From: Aeromonas encheleia
GTDB lineage: Bacteria > Pseudomonadota > Gammaproteobacteria > Enterobacterales > Aeromonadaceae
DNA: 64,000 nucleotides
Assembly (NCBI RefSeq): GCF_900637545.1
Contig: NZ_LR134376.1
Coordinates: 1,011,001 to 1,075,000, forward strand
Direction: 5' to 3'
A program made the translations under genes and the position numbers. Below are positions 47,362 through 60,044 of the stretch, piece by piece. The stretch's first letter is position 1. Each line of letters opens with the position of its first letter. The notes below the pieces were generated by a model. That model made no database searches. It saw only the letters and a list, made by a program, of their open reading frames with translations, and had not been told where the DNA came from.

Positions 47362-47415
47362 TACCCTAACCCTCATCGTTAACTGTCAGTCTGCGAGGTC
47401 ATTGATTTGAGTGAC

Positions 47416-49359
<1,944 letters not shown>

Positions 49360-49372
49360 TTTGTCATGATCC

Positions 49373-49398
49373 AAACCCCGGGCTTGCCCGGGGTTTTT
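49373..49398 (+). terminator. Terminator of ftsH
   Basis: A 10 bp stem AAACCCCGGG / CCCGGGGTTT with loop CTTG runs into TTTTT, 13 bp after ftsH. Confidence 0.9.
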
Positions 49399-49443
49399 CT
49401 TTATGCGGATGCTCGGATTTTCTTTATACAGGTGGAGGCAAAG

Positions 49444-50289
49444 ATGCAACTGAACAGCAAGGGGCGCAGCCTGTCCCTCGATCGCCCCCATGTCATGGGG
49501 ATCCTCAACGTGACCCCGGACTCCTTCTCCGATGGCGGTCGCTTCAGTCAGGTGGAGCAGGCCATGGCTCATGCGCGCCAGATGGTGGAGGAGGGCGCCA
49601 CGCTCATCGACATCGGCGGTGAGTCGACCCGCCCCGGGGCGCCCGATGTGAGCGTGCAGGAAGAGCTGGACCGGGTGATCCCGGTGGTTGAGCGGATGGG
49701 ACAGGAGCTGGATGTCATGATCTCCCTCGACACCTCGAAAGCTGTCGTGATGCGCGAAGGCTGCGCCGCAGGTGGCCATCTCATCAACGACGTGCGGGCC
49801 CTGCTCGAGCCTGGTGCCTTGTCCGCCGCGGCAGAGGCTGACGTGCCCGTCTGCCTGATGCACATGCAGGGGCAGCCGAGGACCATGCAGGCGGAGCCCC
49901 ATTACGACGATCTGCTGGGGGAGGTGAGGGCCTTCTTCGATGAGCGGATCGCGGCCTGCCTAGCCGCAGGCATTGCGCGCCAGCAGCTGTTGCTGGATCC
50001 GGGCTATGGCTTTGGCAAGACGGTGACGCACAACTATCGGCTGCTGGCCAAGCAGCAGAAGTTGCTCGATTACGGCCTGCCGCTCTTGGTGGGGATGTCG
50101 CGAAAGTCTATGATAGGCAATCTGCTCGGTCGCTCGGTTGATGAGCGGCTGGCCGGCAGTCTGGCCTGCGCCCTGATCGGGTTGCAACATGGCGCCAGGA
50201 TCATCCGGGTGCACGACGTGCGATCCACCATGGATGCGCTGCGCGTCGGCTGGATGACAATGACGGGACAAGATTTCGTATCCAGATGA
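49444..50289 (+). CDS. folP: Dihydropteroate synthase
   Basis: FolP joins p-aminobenzoate to the pterin diphosphate in folate synthesis and is the sulfonamide target. The 281-residue TIM barrel has MGILNVTPDSFSDGGRF, GGESTRPGA and DPGYGFGKT. The ATG at 49444 has GGAGG 5 bp upstream; the 26-residue extension back to 49366 covers the terminator and is rejected. glmM follows 17 bp later. Confidence 0.96.
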   Translation: MQLNSKGRSLSLDRPHVMGILNVTPDSFSDGGRFSQVEQAMAHARQMVEEGATLIDIGGESTRPGAPDVSVQEELDRVIPVVERMGQELDVMISLDTSKAVVMREGCAAGGHLINDVRALLEPGALSAAAEADVPVCLMHMQGQPRTMQAEPHYDDLLGEVRAFFDERIAACLAAGIARQQLLLDPGYGFGKTVTHNYRLLAKQQKLLDYGLPLLVGMSRKSMIGNLLGRSVDERLAGSLACALIGLQHGARIIRVHDVRSTMDALRVGWMTMTGQDFVSR

Positions 50290-50306
50290 AATAACGAGAA
50301 CAGACC

Positions 50307-51641
50307 ATGACCAGAAAGTACTTCGGCACAGATGGTGTGCGCGGCAAGGTGGGTGAATTCCCGATCACCCCGGATTTCGTGATGAAACTGGGTTGGGCCG
50401 CGGGCAAGGTGCTCTCCAAGAAGGGCACCAAGAAGGTGCTGATCGGCAAGGATACCCGCATCTCCGGCTACATGCTGGAGTCGGCCCTGGAGGCGGGCCT
50501 CTCCGCCGCCGGTCTCAAGGCCATACTGATGGGGCCCATGCCCACTCCGGCGGTCGCCTACCTGACCCGCACCTTCCGGGCCGAGGCCGGCATCGTCATC
50601 AGCGCCTCTCACAACCCCTATTACGATAACGGCATCAAGTTCTTCTCCGCCGACGGTACCAAGCTGCCGGACGACGTCGAACTCGCCATCGAAGCCGAGC
50701 TGGATCACGAACTCAAGTGCGTCGAGTCGGCCGAGCTCGGCAAGGCGCAGCGTATCGACGATGCCGCCGGTCGTTACATCGAGTTTTGCAAGAGCACCTT
50801 CCCCACCCACCTGAGCCTAGAAGGGGTGAAGATGGTGGTGGATTGTGGTCATGGCGCCACCTATCACATCGCCCCCTCGGTGTTCCGCGAGCTGGGTGCC
50901 GAGGTGATCGCCATCGGCTGCAGCCCGGATGGCCTCAACATCAACGACGGGGTCGGCTCTACCGCCCCGGAGGCGCTGGCCGCCAAGGTGCTGGAGTGCA
51001 AGGCCGATCTCGGTGTCGCCTTCGACGGTGACGGCGATCGCCTGGTGATGGTGGATCACACCGGTTACATCATCGACGGGGACGAGATCCTCTACATCAT
51101 CGCCCGTGATGCGCTGCGCAATGGTCGCCTCAAGGGCGGTGTGGTCGGTACCCTGATGGCCAACATGGGCCTGGAGCTGGCGCTGCAGACCCTTGGCATC
51201 CCGTTTGCGCGGGCCAAGGTGGGCGACCGTTACGTGCTGGAGATGATGAGCGAGAAGGGCTGGCGCATCGGCGGTGAAAACTCCGGCCACATCATCTGCC
51301 TGGATCAGACCACCACCGGGGATGGCATAGTCGCCGCCCTGCAGGTGCTGACGGCGGTATGCTCCGCCGAGATGCCGCTGGCCAAGCTGCGCTCCGGCAT
51401 GAGCAAGTTCCCGCAGGTGCTGGTGAACGTGCGCTTCGCCGAAGGCAAGGATCCGCTGACCTCGCCAGCCGTGCTCGCCGAAGTCAGCAAGGTGGAGCAG
51501 GAGCTGGCCGGTCGCGGTCGCGTCTTGCTGCGCAAATCCGGCACCGAGCCGCTGATCCGGGTCATGGTGGAAGGGGAGCATGAGCAACAGGTGCTCGACA
51601 TGGCGAACCGCATTGCCCGACAGGTCGAATCGGCGTTTTAA
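50307..51641 (+). CDS. glmM: Phosphoglucosamine mutase
   Basis: GlmM interconverts glucosamine-6- and -1-phosphate for UDP-GlcNAc synthesis. The 444 residues contain the phosphoserine loop [14 protein letters not shown] (active Ser101), the metal-binding DGDGDR and the sugar-binding GGENSGH. The C-terminal phosphate site is [14 protein letters not shown]. The folP-glmM pair is conserved with E. coli. Confidence 0.97.
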   Translation: MTRKYFGTDGVRGKVGEFPITPDFVMKLGWAAGKVLSKKGTKKVLIGKDTRISGYMLESALEAGLSAAGLKAILMGPMPTPAVAYLTRTFRAEAGIVISASHNPYYDNGIKFFSADGTKLPDDVELAIEAELDHELKCVESAELGKAQRIDDAAGRYIEFCKSTFPTHLSLEGVKMVVDCGHGATYHIAPSVFRELGAEVIAIGCSPDGLNINDGVGSTAPEALAAKVLECKADLGVAFDGDGDRLVMVDHTGYIIDGDEILYIIARDALRNGRLKGGVVGTLMANMGLELALQTLGIPFARAKVGDRYVLEMMSEKGWRIGGENSGHIICLDQTTTGDGIVAALQVLTAVCSAEMPLAKLRSGMSKFPQVLVNVRFAEGKDPLTSPAVLAEVSKVEQELAGRGRVLLRKSGTEPLIRVMVEGEHEQQVLDMANRIARQVESAF

Positions 51642-51651
51642 TGAGCAAAAG

Positions 51652-51671
51652 GGGCGGCTTTTTAGCCGCCC
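51652..51671 (+). terminator. Hairpin after glmM
   Basis: GGGCGGCT-TTTT-AGCCGCCC lies 10 bp past the stop and is followed by TGGTTGTAT, a modest T content. Confidence 0.6.
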
Positions 51672-51715
51672 TGGTTGTATCTTGTTCAAACGATTCGAAA
51701 ATTCAAAAATAGCGC

Positions 51716-51744
51716 TTGTCAGCTGACATTCCTCTGGATATTAT
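51716..51744 (+). promoter_or_regulatory. Sigma70 promoter of tpiA-secG
   Basis: TTGTCA-N17-TATTAT has five of six and five of six consensus bases with ideal spacing; the start would be about 20 bp before the tpiA ATG. Confidence 0.75.
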
Positions 51745-51771
51745 CAGCCCGCTTTCGCAAGGGAGTTGCCG

Positions 51772-52536
51772 ATGGGACATCGCAAGCCGATTGTAGCCGC
51801 CAACTGGAAGTTACACGGTAGTAGGTCGCAGTTAGAACAGTTTACTGGCCAGTGCCTGCAAGGCATCGATGAGCAAGTAGATGTGGTTTTGTGTCCATCC
51901 CATGTGCATCTCGACTTCACGGCTTCGCTGCTCGACGGGCAGAGGATGATGAAGTTGGGGGCTCAGAATGTGAGCCAGCACCAATCGGGCGCTTACACGG
52001 GTGAAGTCTCGTGTAAGATGCTGGTTGAGGCAGGGTGCCGTTACGTACTGGTAGGGCACTCCGAGCGCAGGCGTCTCTTTGGTGAGACCAGCTTTATCGT
52101 CGCAGAGAAGTTTGCGGCAGCCAGAGCGGCAGGCTTGATCCCCATCCTCTGTTTGGGGGAGTCAGGTGCGGCGAGGCAGGCGAGAAGAACCTTCGAGGTG
52201 ATCGCCGAAGAGCTGGATATTGTCATAGAGAAAAATGGCGCGATGGCTTTCGATAATGCTATCATCGCCTACGAGCCGATTTGGGCTGTAGGTACAGGTA
52301 AATGCGCCACACCCGAGCAGGCACAAGAGGTTCATTCCTTTATACGCGGTCGCTTGGCGGAGGATACTCCGGTAATAGGTGAGAAAGTAAGAATCATCTA
52401 TGGTGGGAGCGTGACACCGGCCAATGCACGAGATTTGTTTGCCCAGCCCGACATTGATGGCGGTCTGATTGGCGGTGCGAGTCTCGATGACAAGGCGTTT
52501 TTAGGAATTGTTGAAGCGGCAAAGGGTGCAAGTTAA
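51772..52536 (+). CDS. tpiA: Triosephosphate isomerase
   Basis: This 254-residue TIM-barrel enzyme interconverts the glycolytic triose phosphates. Catalytic residues are present: Asn/Lys in ANWKLHGS, His in VGHSERR, Glu in AYEPIWAVGTGK, and the phosphate loop YGGSV. GGGAG lies 6 bp before the ATG at 51772. Codon use is unlike neighbours, with several AGA/AGG arginines and less G or C at third positions. That is odd for an enzyme usually highly expressed, so it may be a second, weakly expressed isoform. secG follows without a gap. Confidence 0.93.
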   Translation: MGHRKPIVAANWKLHGSRSQLEQFTGQCLQGIDEQVDVVLCPSHVHLDFTASLLDGQRMMKLGAQNVSQHQSGAYTGEVSCKMLVEAGCRYVLVGHSERRRLFGETSFIVAEKFAAARAAGLIPILCLGESGAARQARRTFEVIAEELDIVIEKNGAMAFDNAIIAYEPIWAVGTGKCATPEQAQEVHSFIRGRLAEDTPVIGEKVRIIYGGSVTPANARDLFAQPDIDGGLIGGASLDDKAFLGIVEAAKGAS

Positions 52537-52863
52537 ATGTACGAAATTCTTTTAGTCGTTTATCTGTTGGTGTCATTGGCCCTGATTGGTCTGGTGATGA
52601 TTCAGCAAGGTAAAGGGGCTGACATGGGCGCCTCCTTCGGCGCAGGGGCATCGAATACCGTATTCGGCTCCGGTGGTTCAGGCAGTTTCCTGACCCGAAC
52701 AACAGCAATTTTGGCCACTCTGTTCTTCTTGATTAGCCTGGTATTGGGTTCCATGTCCAGCAACAAGGTGAAACAGGGTAGCGAATGGGAAAATCTGCAA
52801 CAGACTCAACAAGTTGAGCAGACCAAAGCGCCAGTCAAGAAAGACACTGACGTTCCCGAGTAA
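52537..52863 (+). CDS. secG: Preprotein translocase subunit SecG
   Basis: SecG is the small helper subunit of SecYEG. The 108 residues have two membrane helices (ILLVVYLLVSLALIGLVMI and TTAILATLFFLISLVL) joined by the conserved GADMGASFGAGASNTVFGS loop, and a charged C-terminal tail. The ATG follows the tpiA stop directly, and tRNA-Leu follows 9 bp later, the common gammaproteobacterial order. Confidence 0.94.
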   Translation: MYEILLVVYLLVSLALIGLVMIQQGKGADMGASFGAGASNTVFGSGGSGSFLTRTTAILATLFFLISLVLGSMSSNKVKQGSEWENLQQTQQVEQTKAPVKKDTDVPE

Positions 52864-52872
52864 AGAGTTTTT

Positions 52873-52957
52873 GCCGTGGTGGTGGAATTGGTAGACACGC
52901 TATCTTGAGGGGGTAGTGCTCTAGGGTGTGCGGGTTCGAGTCCCGCCCACGGCACCA
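52873..52957 (+). tRNA. tRNA-Leu (anticodon GAG)
   Basis: An 85-nt class II tRNA pairs GCCGTGG with CCACGGC. It has a D-arm GGTGGAATTGGTAGACACGC, anticodon stem CTATC/GGTAG with loop TTGAGGG, a long variable arm, T-loop GGTTCGAGTCC and encoded CCA. The anticodon GAG reads CUC/CUU. Confidence 0.95.
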
Positions 52958-53004
52958 ATTAAGTAGTGAGCTCGGGTAACCGGGTATATTATAGCCAGTC
53001 AGTC

Positions 53005-53033
53005 TTGTATGACGAGAGTGAAGTAGCTATAAT
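53005..53033 (+). promoter_or_regulatory. Sigma70 promoter of the tRNA-fMet-rimP-nusA operon
   Basis: TTGTAT-N17-TATAAT, followed by a G+C-rich discriminator (CTCGCACG), lies just before tRNA-fMet. Such discriminators mark stringently controlled stable-RNA promoters. Confidence 0.8.
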
Positions 53034-53049
53034 CTCGCACGATTTCGGA

Positions 53050-53126
<77 letters not shown>

Positions 53127-53191
53127 AATTTCACGCATTTCCTACGCTCAGGAAGGCGGTCGCTGCGAGGCGACAATCAGGGTAAAGCGCC

Positions 53192-53219
53192 AAGCCCCGA
53201 TTTGACATCGGGGCTTTTT
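53192..53219 (+). terminator. Terminator between tRNA-fMet and rimP
   Basis: AAGCCCCGAT-TTGAC-ATCGGGGCTT plus TTT pairs perfectly. As in the E. coli metY-nusA leader, rimP-nusA expression would come from read-through. Confidence 0.88.
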
Positions 53220-53292
53220 GTTATGTGCGATTTACTCTGAATCGATCTCTATCTGGGCTTTATGCCCTTTTTTTGTTTTTCGGAGGGTGACT

Positions 53293-53751
53293 TTGGCTAC
53301 GTTGGAACAACGTTTGACCGATCTGCTCGAGGCTCCGGTCGTTGCCTTGGGTTTTGAACTTTGGGGTGTTGAGTTTATCCGTGCGGGTAAACACTCGACC
53401 TTGCGCGTCTTTATCGACTCGGAGCAAGGCGTGACGGTGGAAGACTGTGCCGAGGTGAGCCGCCAGGTTGGCGCCATCATGGACGTTGAAGATCCCATCA
53501 CCGAGGAGTACTTCCTGGAAGTCTCTTCGCCCGGTCTGGATCGTCCGCTGTTCAAGGTTGCCCAGTTCGAAAAATACGTTGGCCAAGAGGCGGCGGTTTC
53601 GCTCCGGATGGCAACAAATAACCGCCGCAAGTTCAAAGGCGTGATCAAAGCTGTGCAGGGCGACATGGTCACCCTGACAGTGGATGGTAAGGACGAGGTG
53701 TTGGCTTTCACCAATATCCAAAAAGCGAACATAGTGCCGAACTTTGGTTAA
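53293..53751 (+). CDS. rimP: Ribosome maturation factor RimP
   Basis: RimP helps assemble the 30S subunit. The 152-residue protein has [34 protein letters not shown] and [11 protein letters not shown]. The start is a TTG at 53293, with GGAGG 6 bp upstream. A GTG two codons earlier touches that ribosome-binding site, and the long ORF back to 53218 crosses the terminator. Confidence 0.92.
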   Translation: MATLEQRLTDLLEAPVVALGFELWGVEFIRAGKHSTLRVFIDSEQGVTVEDCAEVSRQVGAIMDVEDPITEEYFLEVSSPGLDRPLFKVAQFEKYVGQEAAVSLRMATNNRRKFKGVIKAVQGDMVTLTVDGKDEVLAFTNIQKANIVPNFG

Positions 53752-53765
53752 CGAGGCTATCGGAT

Positions 53766-55268
53766 ATGAATAAAGAGATTTTGCTGGTCGTTGACGCTGT
53801 GTCCAACGAGAAGGCTGTTCCCCGCGAGAAGATCTTCCAGGCTCTGGAGACTGCGCTGGCGACTGCGACCAAGAAAAAATACGAAGGCGAGATTGAAGTT
53901 CGCGTCGAGATCGATCGCAAGACCGGTGACTACGACACCTATCGCCGTTGGGTTGTGGTGGCCGATCAGGCCTCCATGGAGAACGCTTACGGTGAAATCA
54001 CCCTGGAAGCGGCCCAGATAGATGACCCCGAAATCCAGGTGGGTGAGTATGTTGAAGACCAGATCGATTCTGTCACCTTCGACCGCATCACCACCCAGAC
54101 CGCCAAGCAGGTTATCGTGCAGAAAGTGCGCGAAGCCGAGCGCTCCCAAGTCGTTGACCAGTTCAAGGACAAGGAAGGCACCATCATCAGTGGCGTGGTC
54201 AAGAAGAGCAACCGTGACAACGTGATCCTGGATCTGGGCAGCAATGCCGAGGCGGTGATCTTCCGTGACGACATGCTGCCGCGCGAGACCTTCCGTCCGG
54301 GCGACCGCATCCGTGGCCTGCTCTATGCCGTACGCCCCGAAGCCCGTGGTTCCCAGCTGTTCGTCAGCCGTTCCAGCCCGGACTTCCTGAAAGAGCTGTT
54401 CCGCATCGAAGTGCCAGAAATCGGCGAAGAGATGATCGAAATCATGGGCGCCGCCCGTGATCCGGGTTCCCGCGCCAAGATCGCGGTCAAGACCAACGAT
54501 CGTCGTATCGACCCGATCGGTGCCTGTATCGGCATGCGTGGTGCTCGGGTGCAAGCCGTCTCCGCCGAGCTGAGCGGTGAGCGTGCCGACATCGTGCTGT
54601 ACGATGACAACCCCGCTCAATACGTGATCAATGCCATGGCGCCGGCCGATGTGGCCTCCATCATCGTCGATGAAGACAACCACACCATGGACATCGCCGT
54701 GGAAGCCGCCAACCTGGCCCAGGCCATCGGTCGCAACGGTCAGAACGTGCGTCTGGCGTCCCAGCTGACCGGTTGGGAGCTGAACGTCATGACCGTCGAG
54801 GACATGCGTTCCAAGCACCAGGCCGAGAACGATCGCATCCTGACCCTGTTCACCAGCGCCCTCGACATCGACGACGATTTCGCCGGTCTGCTGATGGAAG
54901 AAGGTTTCTCCACTCTGGAAGAGATCGCCTTCGTACCCGTCAATGAGCTGCTGGCCATCGACGGTCTGGACGAAGACATGGTGGAAGAGCTGCGCAAGCG
55001 TGCCAAGGATGTCCTGACCACCAAGGCCCTGGCCAAAGAAGAATCCTTCGACGGCGTAGAGCCTTCCGAAGACCTGCTCAATCTGGCTGGCCTCGGTCGC
55101 GACATGGCATATGCCCTGGCCGCGCGCGGTGTTGGCACCCTGGAAGATTTGGCAGAGCAAGGTATCGACGACCTTGCCGACATTGAAGAGCTGACCGCTG
55201 AGAAAGCCGGTGAGCTGATTATGGCTGCTCGCAATATCTGTTGGTTCGGAGAAGAGCAGTCTGAATAA
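53766..55268 (+). CDS. nusA: Transcription termination/antitermination factor NusA
   Basis: The 500-residue protein has the RNA-polymerase-binding N-domain, an S1 domain ([21 protein letters not shown]), two KH domains ([29 protein letters not shown]) and two C-terminal acidic repeats ([24 protein letters not shown]) as in E. coli. It lies 14 bp after rimP. Confidence 0.97.
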   Translation: MNKEILLVVDAVSNEKAVPREKIFQALETALATATKKKYEGEIEVRVEIDRKTGDYDTYRRWVVVADQASMENAYGEITLEAAQIDDPEIQVGEYVEDQIDSVTFDRITTQTAKQVIVQKVREAERSQVVDQFKDKEGTIISGVVKKSNRDNVILDLGSNAEAVIFRDDMLPRETFRPGDRIRGLLYAVRPEARGSQLFVSRSSPDFLKELFRIEVPEIGEEMIEIMGAARDPGSRAKIAVKTNDRRIDPIGACIGMRGARVQAVSAELSGERADIVLYDDNPAQYVINAMAPADVASIIVDEDNHTMDIAVEAANLAQAIGRNGQNVRLASQLTGWELNVMTVEDMRSKHQAENDRILTLFTSALDIDDDFAGLLMEEGFSTLEEIAFVPVNELLAIDGLDEDMVEELRKRAKDVLTTKALAKEESFDGVEPSEDLLNLAGLGRDMAYALAARGVGTLEDLAEQGIDDLADIEELTAEKAGELIMAARNICWFGEEQSE

Positions 55269-55288
55269 GATCAAACGGAGGAAAATGA

Positions 55289-57985
55289 ATGGCAGAAGTA
55301 TCAGTCAAACAACTTGCCACTGACATCGACACGCCGGTTGATCGTCTTCTCCAGCAGTTTGTCGATGCCGGTATCAGCAAGAGCAAGGCCGACGACCTCG
55401 TCAGCGAGTCTGAAAAACAGACTCTGCTGGCTCACTTGAAAAAACAGCATGGAGGTGACGAGCTCACCGCACCTGCCCGCATGACTTTGCAGCGCAAGAC
55501 CAAGAGCACCATCAGTGTTCAAGGGACCGGCGGCAAGAACAAAGAAGTGCAGGTTGAAGTGCGCAAGACTCGCACCTATGTAAAACGCTCGGCGCTGGAA
55601 GATGAACAGCGTCAGGCGGAAGCCGAGGAAACAGCGCGTTTGGAAGCAGAAGAAAAAGCTCGTCACGAGGCCGAAAACAAGGTCCGTCTCGACGCTGAAG
55701 AGAAGGCTCGCCGTGAGGCTGAGCAGGCTCGTCGTGAAGCTGAGGAAAAGGCGCGGATCGAGGCACAATCAAAGGCTCGACAGGCTCCACAGCCCGCCAA
55801 AGTAGCCGCTAGCACAGCTCAGCAAGAGGCAGAAAAGATGGCCAAGCGCGAAGCAGAAGAACTGAAGCGCCAACAGGAACAAACCGCTTTGCAAAAAGCA
55901 GAAGAACTCGCCGCGAAGAAAGCCGAAGAGGCTCGCGTCATGGCGGAACAGAACGGCCCTCGCTGGGCTGAAGAAGAAGCTGCTCGCGCCAAAGAGAGCA
56001 GTGATTACCATCTGACCACCAACAAGCATGCGCAAGCCGCAGAAGACGAGTTGGACCGGAAGGAAGAGACCAGTCGTCGCACTGCTGCTGCTGCAGTCAA
56101 GGCCCCGAAAAAGGCCACTCGCCGCGAAGACGACCGTGACTCCCGCAACCCCCGTGCCCGCAAAGGCAAGCGCGGCAAGATGGCCATGCCAAACGCCATG
56201 AAGCACGGCTTCAACAAGCCGGCTGCCGTGGTGAACCGTGACGTGGTGATCGGCGAGACCATTACCGTGGCCGAGCTGGCCAACAAGATGGCCGTCAAGG
56301 GTGTCGAAGTCATCAAGGCGATGATGAAGATGGGCGCCATGGCCACCATCAACCAGGTGATCGATCAGGAAACTGCTCAGCTGGTCGCCGAGGAGATGGG
56401 CCACAAGGTGTTGCTGCGTCGTGAGAACGAGCTGGAAGAGGCGGTACTGTCCGATCGTGACGAGACCTCCGAAGCCAAGCCGCGCGCTCCGGTCGTGACC
56501 ATCATGGGTCACGTCGACCACGGCAAGACCTCCCTGCTGGATTACATCCGCAAGGCCAAGGTCGCCGCTGGCGAAGCCGGTGGCATCACCCAGCACATCG
56601 GTGCCTACCACGTCGAAACCGACAGTGGCATGATCACCTTCCTGGATACCCCGGGTCACGCTGCCTTTACCTCCATGCGTGCTCGTGGTGCCAAGTCGAC
56701 CGATATCGTGGTACTGGTCGTGGCTGCCGATGACGGCGTCATGCCGCAGACCATCGAAGCCATCCAGCACGCCAAGGCGGCAGAAGTGCCCATCGTGGTT
56801 GCGGTCAACAAGATCGACAAGCCTGAAGCGGATCCGGATCGCGTCAAGACCGAGCTGGCCCGTTACAACGTCATGTCCGAAGACTGGGGTGGCGATAGCC
56901 AGTTCGTGCACGTCTCCGCCAAGTCTGGCGAAGGCATCGACGATCTGCTGGAAGCCATCCTGATCCAGTCCGAAGTACTGGAGCTGAAAGCGGTTGTCGA
57001 TGGCATGGCCAGCGGCGTCGTGATCGAGTCCTTCCTGGACAAGGGTCGTGGTCCTGTTGCTACCGTGCTGGTACAAGAAGGTACCCTGCGCCAGGGCGAC
57101 ATCGTGCTGTGTGGTCTGGAATACGGTCGGATTCGTGCCATGCGTGACGAACTGGGTCGCGAGATCAAGGAAGCGGGCCCGTCCCTGCCGGTCGAGATCC
57201 TGGGTCTGTCCGGGGTGCCGTCTGCCGGTGACGAAGCTACCGTCGTACGTGACGAGAAGAAGGCCCGTGAAGTGGCACTCTATCGTCAAGGCAAGTTCCG
57301 CGACGTCAAGCTGGCACGCCAGCAGAAGGCCAAGCTGGAAAACATGTTCGCCAACATGACCGAGGGCGAAGTGTCCGAAGTGAACGTGGTGATCAAGGCC
57401 GACGTACAGGGCTCCGTACAAGCTATCTGCGATTCGTTGGTCCAGCTCTCTACCGAGGAAGTCAAGGTCAAGATCGTGGGTTCAGGGGTCGGTGGTATCA
57501 CCGAAACCGACGCCACCTTGGCCGCGGCATCCAGCGCCATCCTGGTGGGCTTCAACGTCCGTGCCGACGCTTCTGCGCGCAAGGTCATCGAATCCGAGAG
57601 TCTGGATCTGCGTTACTACTCCGTCATCTATGATCTGATCGACGAAGTGAAGCAGGCCATGAGCGGCAAGCTGGCCCCTGAGTATCGTCAGGAGATCATC
57701 GGTCTGGCTGAAGTGCGTAGCGTCTTCAAGTCACCGAAGTTCGGCGCCGTTGCCGGCTGTATGGTTACCGAAGGTGTGGTCAAGCGTTCCAACCGTATCC
57801 GTGTTCTGCGTGAAAACGTGGTCATTTATGAAGGCGAGCTGGAATCCCTGCGTCGCTTCAAGGATGACGTCAACGAAGTCCGCAACGGTTACGAGTGTGG
57901 TATCGCGGTCAAGAACTACAACGACGTACGCGAAGGCGACCAGATCGAAGTTTACGAGACTGTTGTCATTCAACGGACTCTGTAA
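55289..57985 (+). CDS. infB: Translation initiation factor IF-2
   Basis: IF-2 delivers fMet-tRNA to the 30S subunit. The 898-residue protein begins with the IF2-N fold. A long charged coiled coil (about residues 100-270, repeats of EAEEKARxEAE) and a second N-domain ([20 protein letters not shown]) follow. The GTPase has [13 protein letters not shown] and NKID. Internal starts giving shorter IF2 forms, known in E. coli, are possible but not identified here. Confidence 0.97.
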   Translation: MAEVSVKQLATDIDTPVDRLLQQFVDAGISKSKADDLVSESEKQTLLAHLKKQHGGDELTAPARMTLQRKTKSTISVQGTGGKNKEVQVEVRKTRTYVKRSALEDEQRQAEAEETARLEAEEKARHEAENKVRLDAEEKARREAEQARREAEEKARIEAQSKARQAPQPAKVAASTAQQEAEKMAKREAEELKRQQEQTALQKAEELAAKKAEEARVMAEQNGPRWAEEEAARAKESSDYHLTTNKHAQAAEDELDRKEETSRRTAAAAVKAPKKATRREDDRDSRNPRARKGKRGKMAMPNAMKHGFNKPAAVVNRDVVIGETITVAELANKMAVKGVEVIKAMMKMGAMATINQVIDQETAQLVAEEMGHKVLLRRENELEEAVLSDRDETSEAKPRAPVVTIMGHVDHGKTSLLDYIRKAKVAAGEAGGITQHIGAYHVETDSGMITFLDTPGHAAFTSMRARGAKSTDIVVLVVAADDGVMPQTIEAIQHAKAAEVPIVVAVNKIDKPEADPDRVKTELARYNVMSEDWGGDSQFVHVSAKSGEGIDDLLEAILIQSEVLELKAVVDGMASGVVIESFLDKGRGPVATVLVQEGTLRQGDIVLCGLEYGRIRAMRDELGREIKEAGPSLPVEILGLSGVPSAGDEATVVRDEKKAREVALYRQGKFRDVKLARQQKAKLENMFANMTEGEVSEVNVVIKADVQGSVQAICDSLVQLSTEEVKVKIVGSGVGGITETDATLAAASSAILVGFNVRADASARKVIESESLDLRYYSVIYDLIDEVKQAMSGKLAPEYRQEIIGLAEVRSVFKSPKFGAVAGCMVTEGVVKRSNRIRVLRENVVIYEGELESLRRFKDDVNEVRNGYECGIAVKNYNDVREGDQIEVYETVVIQRTL

Positions 57986-58005
57986 GCCGAGCATTAGACA
58001 AAATA

Positions 58006-58025
58006 GGGGGCTGCGGCCCCCTTTT
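58006..58025 (+). terminator. Weak terminator between infB and rbfA
   Basis: GGGGGC-TGCG-GCCCCC followed by TTTT lies 20 bp past infB; with only four T it probably attenuates rather than stops transcription. Confidence 0.6.
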
Positions 58026-58041
58026 ATCGCAGGATAGAAAT

Positions 58042-58473
58042 ATGGCCAGAGAATTCAGCCGGACCAGCAGGGTCGGCCAGCAGATCCAGCGCGAAATCGC
58101 ACTGATCTTGCAGCGTGAGGTGAAAGACCCGCGCATCGGCATGGTAACCGTCTCGGACGTGGAAGTGTCCAAGGACCTTAACTACGCCAAGATATACGTC
58201 ACCTTCTTGCAGCTGGATATCGATGCCGAGCGTATCGCGGAAGGGCTCAAGGGCCTGACCGAAGCGGCTGGCTACATCCGCAGCCTGCTCGGCAGCGCCA
58301 TGCGTCTGCGGGTGGTGCCTGAGCTGCGCTTCTACTACGACCAGACCCTGGTCGAGGGTATGCGCATCTCCAACCTGGTGTCCAACACAGTGCGTGACGA
58401 CAAGCGTCGCATGGCCGAAGCCGGCCGTGAGGAAGACGAAGCCGCACCGGATGATACAGAGGATAAAGTCTGA
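58042..58473 (+). CDS. rbfA: 30S ribosome-binding factor RbfA
   Basis: RbfA matures 16S rRNA ends and is needed in the cold. The 143 residues contain the KH-like fold signatures [27 protein letters not shown] and LRFYYDQT. The acidic tail ([14 protein letters not shown]) is typical. It overlaps truB closely: stop 58473, truB start 58475. Confidence 0.95.
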   Translation: MAREFSRTSRVGQQIQREIALILQREVKDPRIGMVTVSDVEVSKDLNYAKIYVTFLQLDIDAERIAEGLKGLTEAAGYIRSLLGSAMRLRVVPELRFYYDQTLVEGMRISNLVSNTVRDDKRRMAEAGREEDEAAPDDTEDKV

Positions 58474-58474
58474 G

Positions 58475-59434
58475 ATGTCTCGTAGACGCCGTTTCAAGGG
58501 TCGTGACGTACACGGCATCCTGCTGCTGGACAAGCCGACCGGTCTGACCTCCAACGATGTGTTGCAGAAGGTCAAGCGTATCTACAATGCCGCCAAGGCC
58601 GGTCACACCGGTGCCCTGGATCCGCTGGCGACCGGCATGCTGCCGATCTGCCTCGGTGAGGCCACCAAGTTCTCCCAGTATCTGCTGGAGGCGGACAAGC
58701 GCTATGAGGTGACCGCCAAGCTGGGAGAGCGCACCAACACCAGCGACTCCGACGGCGAGGTGGTCTCCACCCGGCCGGTGAACGTGGCCCTGGGCACCCT
58801 GATCGAGTCGCTGGACCAGTTCCGCGGCCCCATCATGCAGGTGCCGTCCATGTACTCCGCCCTCAAGCACAACGGTCGCCCGCTCTATGAGTACGCCCGT
58901 GAAGGCATCGAGATCGAGCGGGAAGCCCGTCCCATCACTGTGTTCGAGCTCAAACTGCTGAGTTTTGAAGGGGATGAGGTGCGGCTGGAGGTGCATTGCA
59001 GCAAGGGTACCTACATCCGTTCCCTGGTGGACGATCTGGGCGAAGTGCTGGGCTGTGGTGCACACGTCAGCCAGCTGCGTCGTACCCAGGTGGCGAACTA
59101 TCCCTATGAGCGGATGCTGACCCTGGATCAGCTCGAGTGCATCTTCGAGCAGGCCAAGGTCGAGAGCATTCCGCCGCGGGAACAGCTCGATCCCCTGTTG
59201 CTGCCGATGGATACCGCCGTGGCGGCCCTGCCCGAGGTGAACATGCTGGCGGCGGTGGCCGCCTATGTGAACCAGGGTCAGGCCGTACAGGTGGCCGGTG
59301 CCCCGCAAGGCGGTCAGGTTCGCATGACGGTCGGTCCTGAGCGCGAGTTCATCGGCGTCGGCGAGATCGACGACGAAGGCCGGGTCGCCCCCAAGCGGCT
59401 GGTACGCTATCACGACGAACAAGACGAGGAGTGA
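58475..59434 (+). CDS. truB: tRNA pseudouridine(55) synthase
   Basis: TruB makes pseudouridine 55 in the T loop of all tRNAs. The 319-residue protein has the catalytic aspartate in [17 protein letters not shown] (Asp49), the RYEVTAKLG strand and [12 protein letters not shown]. The C-terminal domain ([12 protein letters not shown] onward) is a PUA-like part. The ATG at 58475 fits E. coli. Confidence 0.96.
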   Translation: MSRRRRFKGRDVHGILLLDKPTGLTSNDVLQKVKRIYNAAKAGHTGALDPLATGMLPICLGEATKFSQYLLEADKRYEVTAKLGERTNTSDSDGEVVSTRPVNVALGTLIESLDQFRGPIMQVPSMYSALKHNGRPLYEYAREGIEIEREARPITVFELKLLSFEGDEVRLEVHCSKGTYIRSLVDDLGEVLGCGAHVSQLRRTQVANYPYERMLTLDQLECIFEQAKVESIPPREQLDPLLLPMDTAVAALPEVNMLAAVAAYVNQGQAVQVAGAPQGGQVRMTVGPEREFIGVGEIDDEGRVAPKRLVRYHDEQDEE

Positions 59435-59496
59435 TCCTCAGGCGGTATCGGGGCAGCTCGCCCATCGCACATCTTTCCCGTCGCGCGTCTTTCTCG

Positions 59497-59525
59497 TTGC
59501 GAAAGGGGGCGGGTGCGATTATGAT
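59497..59525 (+). promoter_or_regulatory. Sigma70 promoter of rpsO
   Basis: TTGCGA-N17-TATGAT lies 70 bp before the rpsO start. A 9 bp inverted repeat, GGCGGTATC (59441-59449) with GATACCGCC (59523-59531), brackets it and overlaps its -10. Confidence 0.7.
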
Positions 59526-59594
59526 ACCGCCCTCATTTCACGGCTGAATTAGAGATTGGCTGTGAACCTTTAAACACTCTACTGGAGTAATACC

Positions 59595-59864
59595 ATGTCT
59601 CTAAATGCTGAGATCAAAGCTTCCATCGTTGCTGACAACGCTCGTTGCGCCAACGACACTGGCTCCCCCGAAGTGCAGGTTGCCCTGCTGACTGCCCAGA
59701 TCAACCATCTGCAAGGTCACTTCAAAGAGCACGCCAAGGATCACCACGGTCGTCGTGGTCTGCTGCGCATGGTTTCCCAGCGTCGCAAACTGCTGGACTA
59801 CCTGAAGCGTAAAGACGTTCAGCGTTACGCTGCTCTGATCGCCAAGCTGGGTCTGCGTCGTTAA
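59595..59864 (+). CDS. rpsO: 30S ribosomal protein S15
   Basis: The 89-residue S15 binds the central domain of 16S rRNA. The motifs [24 protein letters not shown] (split over two helices) and [21 protein letters not shown] are standard. GGAG precedes the ATG. In E. coli S15 represses itself through a pseudoknot at the start codon; a similar fold is not obvious here. Confidence 0.98.
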
Positions 59865-59883
59865 TCGACCATCAGATTTCGCG

Positions 59884-59914
59884 AAAAAGGGGAACCGTGA
59901 GGTTCCCCTTTTTT
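59884..59914 (+). terminator. Terminator of rpsO
   Basis: A 13 bp stem AAAAAGGGGAACC / GGTTCCCCTTTTT with a GTGA loop gives a strong stop before pnp. Confidence 0.93.
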
Positions 59915-59973
59915 ATGGATCATTTTTATCGCGCTGCAAAGCGTTGCCTGCCTCACAGAATGTGTGCCACCGC

Positions 59974-60001
59974 TTACCTTTTGGTTCGAATCAAGTATAC
60001 T
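59974..60001 (+). promoter_or_regulatory. Likely pnp promoter
   Basis: TTACCT-N16-TATACT lies 44 bp before the pnp start codon. The -10 is good, the -35 poor. Confidence 0.5.
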
Positions 60002-60044
60002 TGCACGCGAATTTAAAGAGCCAAATTGTAAAAAGGAAATTCAC

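Noticed and set aside
47407-47415. TTG start adding three residues to FtsH
   Set aside because: GAGG upstream makes it possible, but the ATG at 47416 corresponds to the accepted E. coli N-terminus; kept as an alternative only.
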